Of a DNA stretch of 64,000 bases, positions 53,880 through 61,785 are shown piece by piece. This stretch comes from CAYRGC01 sp964601225 (GTDB lineage: Bacteria; Patescibacteriota; Gracilibacteria; Peribacterales; Peribacteraceae), in the NCBI GenBank assembly GCA_964601225.1, contig CAZRMM010000009.1, positions 13,377 through 77,376 on the forward strand, given 5' to 3'. Every line of letters begins with the position of its first letter. Positions within the stretch are counted from its first letter, which is position 1. A program made the translations under genes and the position numbers. Under the pieces are notes generated by a model. It worked only from the letters and a program-made list of their open reading frames with translations. It was not told where the DNA came from and searched no databases.

Positions 53880-54995
53880 ATGCGCAAAACCGCAAGCGTC
53901 CTCCTGGGGCTTCTCCTTATCCCGACCGTCAGTGCGAACACGTACCTGACGCCCAACGTCACGCGCGCGGAAGCGGCGATGATCATACTGCAGGCGCGCC
54001 TTCCTTCGATTCCCGATGTTCGCGACACGAAGCGCTTCCCCGACGTGGTGCCCGGCGCCTGGTACGAGCGGTACGTGGTGCTGGCCGAACGGTACGGGAT
54101 CATGGACAGCGATCCGACGACGAAACGCATGCGTCCGGAAGACCCGGTTCACCGCATCGAGTTTTTGCGCATGCTGACGTTTGCGTTCGGACTCCCCGAC
54201 AAGCTCTCCGAGCACTACGCCGACATACGGGCGAGTACGGACGCCGGGGCGTACGCTGGCCTCGCGGAGGCATACGGCCTCTTCCCCGCCGATAAATACC
54301 GCGACCTGCTCAAGCCCGAAAGCGAGATGACGCACGAAGAAACGGCGAGAGCAGTTTGGATCCTCACGCAAACGCTCAGGGCCCGTGAAATCGCCCTTGA
54401 GCAGGGGCAATCCGTGGCTCTCGATCAGGCCACGTACCAGTTACATTTGTACCTCAAGACATCGAGTACCCAAGACCAAGTGACGCTCTTCTCCGGGACA
54501 CATGGAGCCGCAACTTCGGCGCCGCACATCGAAGAAATACAGGCGCCCGTCTTCGCAAAAGCGGGCGATGATGTCTCGCAACTCCCTCGCTTGCGCGAAG
54601 AAATACTCGGGCGCATCAATGCCGAACGGACAAAAGCCGGGCTTCCCGCACTGCGCGTGAATCCCACGCTCGAGGCCTCGGCACAAATCTACGCGGAGGC
54701 GATGGCCTCCCGGGGTTTTTTCGGACACGTATCCCCCGAAGGACAAACGCTGCGTGACCGCATGCTCTCCTCCGGTTACTACCAGCCGATTGACTCGAAA
54801 AATTGTCCCGACTGCGTGGATCGCTACGCGCTCGGGGAAAACTTGGCACAGGGGCAGCTGACACCGGCCGAAACCGTCCGCGACTGGATGCTCTCAACCG
54901 CGCATCGCGCGGCGATCCTTTCGAAGGACTTCTCGGAAACGGGCATCGGAATCTCCTCTGGAATCTGGGTGGAACACTTCGGGGGACGGAAATAA
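53880..54995 (+). CDS. Secreted protein with SLH-like repeats and a CAP domain
   Basis: 371 residues. Signal peptide MRKTASVLLGLLLIPTVSA. Two SLH-like repeats follow (VTRAEAAMIILQARLPSIPDV ... RFPDVVPGAWYERYVVLAERYGIMD; then HRIEFLRMLTFAFGL), which usually bind cell-wall polymers or pyruvylated glycans. The C-terminal CAP domain (~235-371) shows RINAERTKAGLPALRVNPTLEASAQIYAEAMASRGFFGHVSPEGQTL and GENLAQGQLTPAETVRDWMLSTAHRAAIL. A surface-held CAP protein. Convergent with the anti-sigma-like gene. Confidence 0.88.
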   Translation: MRKTASVLLGLLLIPTVSANTYLTPNVTRAEAAMIILQARLPSIPDVRDTKRFPDVVPGAWYERYVVLAERYGIMDSDPTTKRMRPEDPVHRIEFLRMLTFAFGLPDKLSEHYADIRASTDAGAYAGLAEAYGLFPADKYRDLLKPESEMTHEETARAVWILTQTLRAREIALEQGQSVALDQATYQLHLYLKTSSTQDQVTLFSGTHGAATSAPHIEEIQAPVFAKAGDDVSQLPRLREEILGRINAERTKAGLPALRVNPTLEASAQIYAEAMASRGFFGHVSPEGQTLRDRMLSSGYYQPIDSKNCPDCVDRYALGENLAQGQLTPAETVRDWMLSTAHRAAILSKDFSETGIGISSGIWVEHFGGRK

Positions 54996-55005
54996 GAACC
55001 TCGGC

Positions 55006-56259
55006 TCAGTGGGAAATCCCCCGCGGTGCGGGCTTATCGACGAAGAGGCGGGTAGGCATCAATACCTGCATGCGCGCCTGCACGTCAGGAGGAAGATTGA
55101 AGATTGCGAAAGGATCGTTCCCCAGCCATTTGCCGCGATAGAAGCATCTGTATTCCGACCGAATCTGCTCGACCTGTTTGCGCGTGATACCGATCGTCGT
55201 CCAAGGATCGAAGAGATCTTGTTTCACGGGATCAAAGAGGTCCTTGGCCGCACTCTGCGGCAGCTTTTCGTTCGTAAGATAATCAGTCCGCTGCTCGAGC
55301 AGATCCTTTCCGTCAAAAATGGAATAGATCTCTTCCCGAACAAGTCGGTAATCGGTAGCGGAGAAAGTATAGAGCGTGTATCCGCTGACTTCCGGCGTAC
55401 CCGAAGGCTTCCCGTCGGCACCGAGGAATGCCGAAATGGAATCCATTCGGAACGTACGTTCCGTTGCACGTTTCTCTTCCGTCACGGGCAACTCGCGGAC
55501 AGACCCCTTCTTCAGGAGCGACCGCAGCGCCTGAACGCTCTTGGCGCCATCGCTGCCGTAGAACTGGCCGGTGGCATCCACGTCTTCCTCCCGAATATAC
55601 GTCGTGATGTGACTCCCGCTCTGCGTGAAAACTTCGTCGCCGTATTTCTCCCGGAACGCTCCGCGTTCGGCATCGGACAATTCGAGACTGACGCATACCG
55701 GCGTGTTTTTCGGATCCGGCCACCAAACGTACGACGTTTCGGCATAGAGCATTTCTTCATTGCCCGCAGGATAGAAATCGAGACGCTGCGACAGGCGCTT
55801 CCCCACTTCGTCGGACCTGCGATCCATCATCACCCAACCATTCCCGACAATGCCGGACCACAGCTCCTGGATGTACGGCGGATTGCCGGCCGGAACGCCC
55901 GGACCGACATTCGTGTAGATCTCCGCCCCCGTGCCATACGTATGCGCCGGGAACTCCATGCGCTTCTTCGTATAATTGATGCCCGTCTCGCCTTCCGCGA
56001 ACGAGTTCATGGCGGCTGCCGCACGCTCGAGGAACTGGTCGGCGGAAAGCGTCCCCTTGGGAAGCAGGACGATGACCGCAATCGCGGCGGCAAGGACGAC
56101 AGGGATCGTAAACCAGCGCATGCGGGCAAAGCGCGGATGGATGTGAGTCGCATGCGCGACAAGCAACTTCGATCGCAGCTCTGCCTCGAACGCTGCGGAC
56201 GGAACGGCGCGATTGAGCCGCTCGTCGTTGCCGTTGGTGTGCGGGGGAAGAACGGACAT
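55006..56259 (-). CDS. Membrane-anchored anti-sigma-factor-like protein
   Basis: 417 residues from the ATG at 56259, 2 bases past the sigma-factor stop. Residues 1-48 are cytoplasmic, one helix spans ~49-66 (WFTIPVVLAAAIAVIVLLP), and ~350 residues lie outside, beginning TLSADQFLERAAAAMNSF. The layout (short inner part, one helix, large outer domain, next to an ECF sigma) fits an anti-sigma factor that holds the sigma until an envelope signal. No zinc motif is seen in the inner part, so the mechanism is open. Confidence 0.75.
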   Translation of the reverse strand: MSVLPPHTNGNDERLNRAVPSAAFEAELRSKLLVAHATHIHPRFARMRWFTIPVVLAAAIAVIVLLPKGTLSADQFLERAAAAMNSFAEGETGINYTKKRMEFPAHTYGTGAEIYTNVGPGVPAGNPPYIQELWSGIVGNGWVMMDRRSDEVGKRLSQRLDFYPAGNEEMLYAETSYVWWPDPKNTPVCVSLELSDAERGAFREKYGDEVFTQSGSHITTYIREEDVDATGQFYGSDGAKSVQALRSLLKKGSVRELPVTEEKRATERTFRMDSISAFLGADGKPSGTPEVSGYTLYTFSATDYRLVREEIYSIFDGKDLLEQRTDYLTNEKLPQSAAKDLFDPVKQDLFDPWTTIGITRKQVEQIRSEYRCFYRGKWLGNDPFAIFNLPPDVQARMQVLMPTRLFVDKPAPRGISH

Positions 56260-56261
56260 GG

Positions 56262-56810
56262 TCAGAGAGAGGAAGTGGCGGATCGGATTGCTTGCATGCC
56301 GCGGCTGATATGCGCGGCAACGGTCTTTTCGGAAAGCCCCTCGAGCGCGGCGATCTCCTGATTCCGAAGACCCGCGTAGTACCGCAGGCGTATGCACTGG
56401 GCCTGCGCGGGCGGAAGCCCGTCGATGCGCTCCTGTACCGCGAGGAATTCCTGGCGGCGAGCGAGCGAACGGGCGGGATCGGGACCTTCGTCCTCGATCG
56501 CCACGAGCTCCTCGGGATCGACGGACTCGTGTCGACGGCGACGATGCGCGTCGGTGACGGCGTTGCGCGCGATCGCGAAGATCCACGCGATCACGCTCTC
56601 CTCGCGACGCGGACGGAACCGGGAGAGGTTCTCAAGGATCTTCATCCAGACGTCGCTCGTCACGTCCTCGGCCTCGATGCGACACGAAAGCCGACTCGCC
56701 ACGTACGCGTAGACGTTCTTTACATAGCGGTCGTAAAGCAGCCCGAAGGCCTCGGGGTCTGTCGCGGCCGCAACGATCAGCGCGGCGTCGGAAGGAACGT
56801 CACTGGTCAT
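56262..56810 (-). CDS. ECF-type RNA polymerase sigma factor
   Basis: 182 residues from the ATG at 56810. Region 2 (about 10-85): DPEAFGLLYDRYVKNVYAYVASRL, DVTSDVWMKILENLSRF, IAWIFAIARNAVTDAHRRRR. Region 4 (about 125-180): LPPAQAQCIRLRYYAGLRNQEIAALEGLSEKTVAAHISRGMQAIRS. It directs polymerase to a special promoter set. Operon with the anti-sigma-like gene. Targets unknown; the surface genes of this window are candidates. Confidence 0.93.
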   Translation of the reverse strand: MTSDVPSDAALIVAAATDPEAFGLLYDRYVKNVYAYVASRLSCRIEAEDVTSDVWMKILENLSRFRPRREESVIAWIFAIARNAVTDAHRRRRHESVDPEELVAIEDEGPDPARSLARRQEFLAVQERIDGLPPAQAQCIRLRYYAGLRNQEIAALEGLSEKTVAAHISRGMQAIRSATSSL

Positions 56811-56902
56811 GGAAGGAATCAGAGAGAGGATGCACGCCGGTAGAACGGGGAACTCGACGAAATACTGCCTCGTCCGTGGCGAAGAAGCATATCCGATATT
56901 TA

Positions 56903-56920
56903 TTGGCTTAGGAAAGCCAA
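56903..56920 (-). terminator. Possible terminator hairpin after the DJ-1 gene
   Basis: A 7-bp stem TTGGCTT/AAGCCAA with a 4-base loop, 3 bases past the stop of the DJ-1/PfpI gene. What follows is AT-rich (TAAATATC) without a T-run, so strength is uncertain. Confidence 0.4.
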
Positions 56921-56922
56921 AA

Positions 56923-57432
56923 TCAAAGTTCCGCCAAGGCCTTCCCGAACTCCACCGCGGCGTCGGGACCGTTCGCGGTGACAATCAGGCCGTCCACGGT
57001 GACGGACTCGCCGGTGTATTCGCAATCGTGCAGAGCCAAAAAACCGTCCTGATCGCCGTCGGCGTTCGCCACCGTCGCTTTCTTCCCCGCGAGGACCTCC
57101 GCGGACGCGAGGATCTTCGGGGCGATGCAGATGGCCCCGAGCGGGATACCCGACTCGGCCGCTTCGCGCGCGACGCGCTTCATTTCTTCGTCCTGCCAGG
57201 CCTGGAGCATTCCGGGCCCGCCGATGAAGGCGACTTTGTCGTAGTCGGCCACCTTCACGTTCTTGAGCGCGATCTCCGCCATCTCCCGGCCGTCGAACTT
57301 GCCGACGCATTCCCCTTTCTTCGTGCTCGCGAGCACGACCGTGTAGCCCGCTGCTTCCAAGCCCTTGCGGGTGCCGTCGAGTTCGACATCCTGGTATCCC
57401 TTCTGCGCGATGATGATGAGTGCGGATTTCAT
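56923..57432 (-). CDS. DJ-1/PfpI family protein
   Basis: 169 residues from the ATG at 57432. The fold is clear: MKSALIIIAQKGYQDVEL at the start, nucleophile elbow PLGAICIAPKILA with the reactive Cys, and GFLALHDCEYTGESVTVDGLIVTANGP near the end. Family members act as deglycases, glyoxalases, chaperones or proteases in stress response; which one cannot be decided here. It lies upstream of the sigma operon on the same strand. Confidence 0.9.
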   Translation of the reverse strand: MKSALIIIAQKGYQDVELDGTRKGLEAAGYTVVLASTKKGECVGKFDGREMAEIALKNVKVADYDKVAFIGGPGMLQAWQDEEMKRVAREAAESGIPLGAICIAPKILASAEVLAGKKATVANADGDQDGFLALHDCEYTGESVTVDGLIVTANGPDAAVEFGKALAEL

Positions 57433-57499
57433 GAGAGGAGGATACACCCGTAGACAGATCCCCGATCGATTCCTGGAGAAAATAGGATAGGCTTTCTCC

Positions 57500-57754
57500 A
57501 TGTCCGACCTCGATCCCCAGATCCAGGCCATCCTCGACCGCAACGCCCGCGTTGAGCGCGATAAGGCCTGGGAAACGAGCTTTACCCGCCGCGGCACGAT
57601 CGCCGGAATGACCTACCTCACGGCCTGCCTGTTCCTCTGGCTCATCGGCAATGAGAACCTGTGGCTGAACGCTCTGGTGCCCATGGGCGGCTACGTGCTT
57701 TCGACACTGACGCTGCCGACACTCAAAAACTTCTGGGCAAAAAAATATCACTGA
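57500..57754 (+). CDS. Small two-helix membrane protein, hypothetical
   Basis: 84 residues. A charged N-terminus (MSDLDPQIQAILDRNARVERDKAWE) precedes two membrane helices (AGMTYLTACLFLWLIG and WLNALVPMGGYVLSTLTL). The pattern resembles small membrane proteins seen widely in bacteria, but I cannot name it. The start follows TAGGCTTTCTCC. A hairpin GGCGG/CCGCC lies just past its stop. Confidence 0.65.
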   Translation: MSDLDPQIQAILDRNARVERDKAWETSFTRRGTIAGMTYLTACLFLWLIGNENLWLNALVPMGGYVLSTLTLPTLKNFWAKKYH

Positions 57755-57829
57755 CGAGCGGCGGGTCAGGAGAACCGCCCTCACATACAAGAGAAAAACC
57801 TCTGACTGAGTTTCATCAGCGACAAATAA

Positions 57830-57929
57830 GAAAAGCATCGCGAAGGCAGGCTCTGCCTGCCTGGAGCGATACCACAAAAGGGAAAGGAGAGCCCGCGAGA
57901 GGAAAACCGATAGGTTTTTCTTTCGCGAA
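57830..57929 (-). ncRNA. Structured 3' element with terminator after rpsE (copy 2)
   Basis: Begins directly after the rpsE TAA. Order on the minus strand: TTCGCGAAAGA, hairpin AAAACC/GGTTTT, linker with CTTTC able to pair with GAAAG, then hairpin AGGCAGGC/GCCTGCCT inside ATCGC/GCGAT and a T-rich end. It aligns part for part with the element after rpsI, while stem bases differ in a pairing-preserving way. A terminator at least; it marks where the ribosomal transcript is cut before the interruption. Confidence 0.6.
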
Positions 57930-58577
57930 TTACTCGATATTAGCTTTCCGATGGATATCCCGCTGGGCATCCACCTGCTTCTTCGTGACTTCCTTCACCT
58001 GCGGAGCGGAGACGTCCGGGACGGCACCGGCCTCCGGAGCGCCATCCTTGGCGAGCGGAACGGCGGGGGCGTCGACCATCGAACCCGGTACGGCGCGGAG
58101 CATCTTAAGCGCCTGCATCGTTGCCTGGGCGTTGACGAGCTTGTTGCGGGTGCCGAAGCGCTTACTGAGCACGTTCTTCACGCCGGCGTGGTCCAAGATG
58201 ACGCGAAGAGCGCCACCGGCGATGATTCCCGTTCCGGGCTTCGCCGGCATGATGCGGACGCGAGCGGCCTTGAACTTGGTATCGACCTGGTGCGGGATCG
58301 TGCCCTCGAGGAGGGGAATCCGGATCATGGCGCGCTTGGCGGCCGAGACGGCCTTCTTCACCGCGGCCTGCACTTCGGCGGCCTTGCCCGTACCGAGACC
58401 CACCTTACCCTTGCGGTTACCGACGACCACGATCGCACGGAAACGCATGCGGCGACCACCTTTGACGACGCGGGTAACGCGGTCCACCGAGAGGGTGGCC
58501 TCCGCGAATTCGCTTGGTTCGCGCTGACGACGATCGGAGCGCTTGCGGTCGGGCCGGGAGGTCTTGGCGGGAGTCAT
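57930..58577 (-). CDS. rpsE: 30S ribosomal protein S5
   Basis: 215 residues with extensions at both ends. The core shows EFAEATLSVDRVTRVVKGGRRMRFRAIVVVGNRKGKVGLGTGKAAEV and IPHQVDTKFKAARVRIMPAKPGTGIIAGGALRVILDHAGVKNVLSKRFGTRN. The C-terminal ~50 residues (MVDAPAVPLAKDGAPEAG...) exceed the usual end. S5 sits by the mRNA entry channel and affects fidelity. In most genomes L30 and L15 follow; here a terminator element and unrelated genes do. Confidence 0.97.
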   Translation of the reverse strand: MTPAKTSRPDRKRSDRRQREPSEFAEATLSVDRVTRVVKGGRRMRFRAIVVVGNRKGKVGLGTGKAAEVQAAVKKAVSAAKRAMIRIPLLEGTIPHQVDTKFKAARVRIMPAKPGTGIIAGGALRVILDHAGVKNVLSKRFGTRNKLVNAQATMQALKMLRAVPGSMVDAPAVPLAKDGAPEAGAVPDVSAPQVKEVTKKQVDAQRDIHRKANIE

Positions 58578-58618
58578 AGGAGGGAAGTGACGGGTTTCGG
58601 GTGTCGGGAAGAAAGGAA

Positions 58619-58960
58619 TCAGAACTGAAGACCGCCGGCACGGGCGGCATCGGCCAGCTCTTTAATGCGGCCGTGGTACTTGTAAGCGTTGCGATCGAAG
58701 ACGACGGCGGTGACGCCTGCCTTCTTTGCGGCTGCGGCGATGGCTTCTCCAACTTTCTTGGCACCTTCTTTCGTACTGGCAACTTTGAGGGCTTTCGTGG
58801 AGGAGGACACGATGGTCTTTCCCGCCTCATCGTCGATCAGCTGGACGGAGAGCGATGTGAGGGAGCGGTAGACGGTCATGCGCGGACGAGCGGCCGTCCC
58901 TTGGATGCGGGCGCGAATGCGACGCTTGCGTGCGAGCCGGAGATCAGTCTTGGAAGTCAT
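58619..58960 (-). CDS. rplR: 50S ribosomal protein L18
   Basis: 113 residues. Binds 5S rRNA with L5. Motifs are LRLARKRRIRARIQGTAARPRMTVYRSLTSLSVQLIDD and the end KVGEAIAAAAKKAGVTAVVFDRNAYKYHGRIKELADAARAGGLQF. Canonical position between L6 and S5. A C/T-rich leader (CATCCCTCTCATTCT) precedes the ATG. Confidence 0.97.
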   Translation of the reverse strand: MTSKTDLRLARKRRIRARIQGTAARPRMTVYRSLTSLSVQLIDDEAGKTIVSSSTKALKVASTKEGAKKVGEAIAAAAKKAGVTAVVFDRNAYKYHGRIKELADAARAGGLQF

Positions 58961-58973
58961 AGAATGAGAGGGA

Positions 58974-58996
58974 TGTCAGATCGAGCATAGTCAAGA
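58974..58996 (-). repeat. REP-type palindrome directly after rplF
   Basis: On the minus strand, starting exactly after the rplF TAA: TCTTGACTATGCTCGATC then TGACA. It is a near-copy of the elements at 60006 and 62437. Confidence 0.7.
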
Positions 58997-59551
58997 TTAT
59001 GCGGCTTTGGCGGCAGCGGCCTTGCCCGGCTTGCGGCGGACATATTCGTCCGTGTAACGGATACCCTTGCCCTTATAGGGCTCGGGGGGTCGGAGCGTGC
59101 GGATATCGGATGCCATCTGTCCGACGGCCTGCTTATCAATGCCGCGGATAATGAGCATGTTCTTGTTCTTCTCGTCCTGCGTGATCTGCACGCCCTGCGG
59201 GATCGAAAGCTCGATCGGATGCGAGTATCCGAGGTTGAGGACGATCGTCTGACCCTTGATCTGCGCCTTGTAACCGACGCCGATAATCTCCAGCTTCTTC
59301 TCGTATCCCTGGCTCACACCGATCGCCATGCCGTTAATGAGCTGGCGCGTGAGACCGTGACGAGCCTTGGCATCGTCGGAATTGTCCTTGCGCGTAACGG
59401 TGACGGTGGAGCCGTCCACGGCTACCGAAACCTCCGGAAGAAGCTTCAGGGTGAGTTCTCCTTTCGAGCCCTTCACGCTCACGGTCTGGCCGGAGACCGA
59501 GACGGTGACTCCGGAAGGAAGCGTGACGGGTTTGGCACCAATGCGAGACAT
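58997..59551 (-). CDS. rplF: 50S ribosomal protein L6
   Basis: 184 residues from the ATG at 59551 (MSRIGAKPVTLPSGVTV). Two homologous domains: SGQTVSVKGSKGELTLKL first, then EIIGVGYKAQIKGQTIVLNLGYSHPIELSIPQGV; the C-terminal signature RPPEPYKGKGIRYTDEYVRRKPGK is intact. L6 lies near the factor-binding site. Order S8-L6-L18 is canonical. Confidence 0.97.
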   Translation of the reverse strand: MSRIGAKPVTLPSGVTVSVSGQTVSVKGSKGELTLKLLPEVSVAVDGSTVTVTRKDNSDDAKARHGLTRQLINGMAIGVSQGYEKKLEIIGVGYKAQIKGQTIVLNLGYSHPIELSIPQGVQITQDEKNKNMLIIRGIDKQAVGQMASDIRTLRPPEPYKGKGIRYTDEYVRRKPGKAAAAKAA

Positions 59552-59573
59552 AGAAATTGGGGACTGGGTGAAA

Positions 59574-59963
59574 TCAGGAAACGGTACAGAGAACTTCGCC
59601 TCCGAGCTTCTTCGCGCGGGCCTCCTTATCGGTAAGGAGCCCCTGGCTCGTCGTGAGGACTGCAAAACCGTAACCGCTCAAGACGGGCTTCAGCTCGGCG
59701 ACGCCCGCGTACGTGCGACGACCGGGCTTGCTCATGCGCTTGAGCTCGAGACGAGGATGGTCTTTCGAAAACGTCACTTCCAACTCCAATTTCGGCTCCT
59801 CGCCTACCACTTTGACCTCGGAAACGTAGCCTTCGCGCTGGAGAAGCTCCATCAACTGCTGCTTGATCTTGGACCACGGAGCACGGCACACGGCACGACG
59901 AGCGCGTTGGGCATTGCGAAGCCTCGTGAGGAGGTCGCCGATGGGGTCTGAGACGATGACCAT
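59574..59963 (-). CDS. rpsH: 30S ribosomal protein S8
   Basis: 129 residues from the ATG at 59963 (MVIVSDPIGDLLTRLRNAQRA), the conserved family start. The C-terminus KPGRRTYAGVAELKPVLSGYGFAVLTTSQGLLTDKEARAKKLGGEVLCTV is diagnostic. S8 binds central 16S rRNA and, in other bacteria, represses the spc operon by binding its mRNA. The leader is CCCCCTATCATCCCCCATCC. Confidence 0.97.
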   Translation of the reverse strand: MVIVSDPIGDLLTRLRNAQRARRAVCRAPWSKIKQQLMELLQREGYVSEVKVVGEEPKLELEVTFSKDHPRLELKRMSKPGRRTYAGVAELKPVLSGYGFAVLTTSQGLLTDKEARAKKLGGEVLCTVS

Positions 59964-60005
59964 GGATGGGGGATGATAGGGGGTTCGAAGTCGAAGGGAA
60001 GAGGT

Positions 60006-60028
60006 TGTCAGATCGAGCGTAGTCGAGA
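60006..60028 (-). repeat. REP-type palindrome directly after rpsN
   Basis: On the minus strand, starting right after the rpsN stop: TCTCGACTACGCTCGATC then TGACA. The core is an imperfect palindrome (GATC...TCGA...GATC). Same family as 58974 and 62437. Confidence 0.75.
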
Positions 60029-60253
60029 TCACCAGGAAGATTTCTTGATACCGGGCATCTCGCCGTTTGAAGCCAACTCGCGGAAACAGATGCGGCAGAT
60101 CCCGAAGAAACGGATATAGCCGTGTCGGCGATCACAGAGCTTGCAACGGTTGTAGATGCGCGTGGGGAACTTGGGCTTCTTGCCCGCGCGCTTTGCCTTG
60201 AGGTAGGCCTCAAGCTTCTGCTTCTGCGAATTGACGAGGGAGATACGGGTCAT
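60029..60253 (-). CDS. rpsN: 30S ribosomal protein S14, zinc type
   Basis: 74 residues. Four cysteines in CKLCDRRHGYIRFFGICRIC form the CxxC-x12-CxxC zinc site. The end FRELASNGEMPGIKKSSW is typical of the short zinc form, with a slightly longer N-terminus. Canonical position between L5 and S8. Strong pyrimidine leader (CCCTTTTTTCTCTC). Confidence 0.97.
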   Translation of the reverse strand: MTRISLVNSQKQKLEAYLKAKRAGKKPKFPTRIYNRCKLCDRRHGYIRFFGICRICFRELASNGEMPGIKKSSW

Positions 60254-60268
60254 GAGAGAAAAAAGGGA

Positions 60269-60844
60269 TCAGGCTTCTTTAGCCGGGGAAGACTTGCGAG
60301 ACGGCATGAAGGGCATGCCGATTTGCTTGAGTAGCGCACGAGCGGCGACGTCGTTCTTCGCCGTCGTCGTGATCTGGATCTGCATTCCGAAGATCTTCGC
60401 GACATCGGCGGAACCGACCTCCGGGAAAATCGTGTGATCCTTGAGGCCGATGGCGTAGTTACCCTGACCGTCAAGCTTCGTCGGAAGACCGCGGAAGTCG
60501 CGGATACGCGGGAGGACATAACTGACGAGGCGGTCGAGGAAAGCCTCCATCTGGCGACCTCGAAGCGTGACCATGCAGCCGACGACGAGACCGACGCGCG
60601 TCTTGAAGTTGGAGATAGCCTTTCGAGTCTCGCGGTACACGGGCTTTTGACCGGTGATCTTCGCGAGGATTTGCCCGATGTATTCGTGCAATTCTTTACT
60701 GTCCATCTTCGTCTTATTGATACCGACGTTCACGATGATCTTCTGGAGTTTCGGAAGAGCATGAACATTGGTAATGCCGAGTTCCTTCTTTAGGGCATCG
60801 GCGATGGGGCCGCGGAGCCGATCGTGGAGGGAGGCGTACGCCAT
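60269..60844 (-). CDS. rplE: 50S ribosomal protein L5
   Basis: 191 residues. Binds 5S rRNA and contacts P-site tRNA. Motifs are NVHALPKLQKIIVNVGINKTK, TGQKPVYRETRKAISNFKTR, GCMVTLRGRQMEAFLDRLVSYVLPRIRDFRGL, and the late GMQIQITTTAKNDVAARALL. Canonical order L24-L5-S14. Leader CCCCTTAGCTTCCC. Confidence 0.97.
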   Translation of the reverse strand: MAYASLHDRLRGPIADALKKELGITNVHALPKLQKIIVNVGINKTKMDSKELHEYIGQILAKITGQKPVYRETRKAISNFKTRVGLVVGCMVTLRGRQMEAFLDRLVSYVLPRIRDFRGLPTKLDGQGNYAIGLKDHTIFPEVGSADVAKIFGMQIQITTTAKNDVAARALLKQIGMPFMPSRKSSPAKEA

Positions 60845-60858
60845 GGGAAGCTAAGGGG

Positions 60859-61410
60859 TCAGGAACCGCGACCGCCGGAACGGTGCGTAATGGATTGCTG
60901 GGCAGGAACGGTGTGATCGGAAGCGGAGCGCCCGGTGTCATCGGCCTGTTCGACCGCGGCGCCGAACTTCATCTTTTGCCAGAACGGCTTCTTGGCGCCG
61001 CCCTTCGGGGCCTCGGACGCGGTCTCCCTGGACTTCTTCGTCTTGGCGTCCTCGGCGTCCTTCTTCTCCGCTTTGGCCTCCTTCTTCTTCGCCGGCATCT
61101 TCCCCTTCTTCACGACCTCGCCGGAGAGCTTACTGATGCGGATCTTTTTGCCGTCCTTCATCTGGTAACCGATACGGGAAGCTTTTCCCGTCTTCGGATC
61201 GACGAGCATGACTTTGCAAGCGGCGAGGCTGGCCTCGTACTTCACGATGCGACCCGCCTGCTCAACGTTCTTCTTCATATGCTTCGTGCGGATGTTCAGA
61301 CCCTCAACCACGACGCGATCCTCGAGAGGGAGAACACGCAGGATCGTGCCGGTCTTGCCCTTGTCCTTGCCGGTAATGACGATGACAGTGTCACCAGTGT
61401 GGAGCTTCAT
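60859..61410 (-). CDS. rplX: 50S ribosomal protein L24 with long C-terminal extension
   Basis: 183 residues, against ~105 for typical L24. The KOW core (1-~95) shows LHTGDTVIVITGKDKGKTGTILRVLPLEDRVVVEGLNIRTKHMK. The last ~85 residues are Lys/Glu/Ala-rich then Ser/Gln-rich (KKEAKAEKKDAEDAKTKKSRE) and probably disordered. L24 is an initiator of large-subunit assembly. The extension may bind rRNA or reflect loose selection in this lineage. Confidence 0.95.
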   Translation of the reverse strand: MKLHTGDTVIVITGKDKGKTGTILRVLPLEDRVVVEGLNIRTKHMKKNVEQAGRIVKYEASLAACKVMLVDPKTGKASRIGYQMKDGKKIRISKLSGEVVKKGKMPAKKKEAKAEKKDAEDAKTKKSRETASEAPKGGAKKPFWQKMKFGAAVEQADDTGRSASDHTVPAQQSITHRSGGRGS

Positions 61411-61416
61411 GGTGGA

Positions 61417-61785
61417 TTAGAGAACGTCGGGAGCTTGGGAGATAATCTTCTGATAGCCCTTGGCACGGAGCTCGCGGGCGACGGGTCCGAAGACACGGGT
61501 GCCCTTCGGGGAGCCGTCCTTGTCGATGATGACGCAGGCGTTGTCGTCGAAGCGGATGCCGGTGCCATCCTTGCGGCGGGACACGGCCCGGGTGCGGACC
61601 ACGACAGCACGCTCTACTGTTTTCTTCTTCACGGTGCCGCGCGGCGACGCTTCTTTCACCGCGACGATCACGACATCGCCGAGACCGGCGTATCGACGGC
61701 GCGTGCCGCCGAGAACGTGGATGCACATTACTTTTTTTGCACCCGTGTTATCGGCCACGTTCATCATGGACTGCTGCTGGATCAT
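61417..61785 (-). CDS. rplN: 50S ribosomal protein L14
   Basis: 122 residues. Signatures are MIQQQSMMNVADNTGAKKVMCIHVLGG and RGTVKKKTVERAVVVRTRAVSRRKDGTGIRFDDNACVIID, ending GPVARELRAKGYQKIISQAPDVL. It contacts L19 and 16S rRNA at a subunit bridge. Its ATG overlaps the rpsQ stop (ATGA). Confidence 0.97.
   Translation of the reverse strand: MIQQQSMMNVADNTGAKKVMCIHVLGGTRRRYAGLGDVVIVAVKEASPRGTVKKKTVERAVVVRTRAVSRRKDGTGIRFDDNACVIIDKDGSPKGTRVFGPVARELRAKGYQKIISQAPDVL

Noticed and set aside
56811..56984. 58-codon N-terminal extension of the ECF sigma factor
   Set aside because: It overlaps the DJ-1 coding end and the hairpin, and the family's region 2 begins just after the ATG at 56810.
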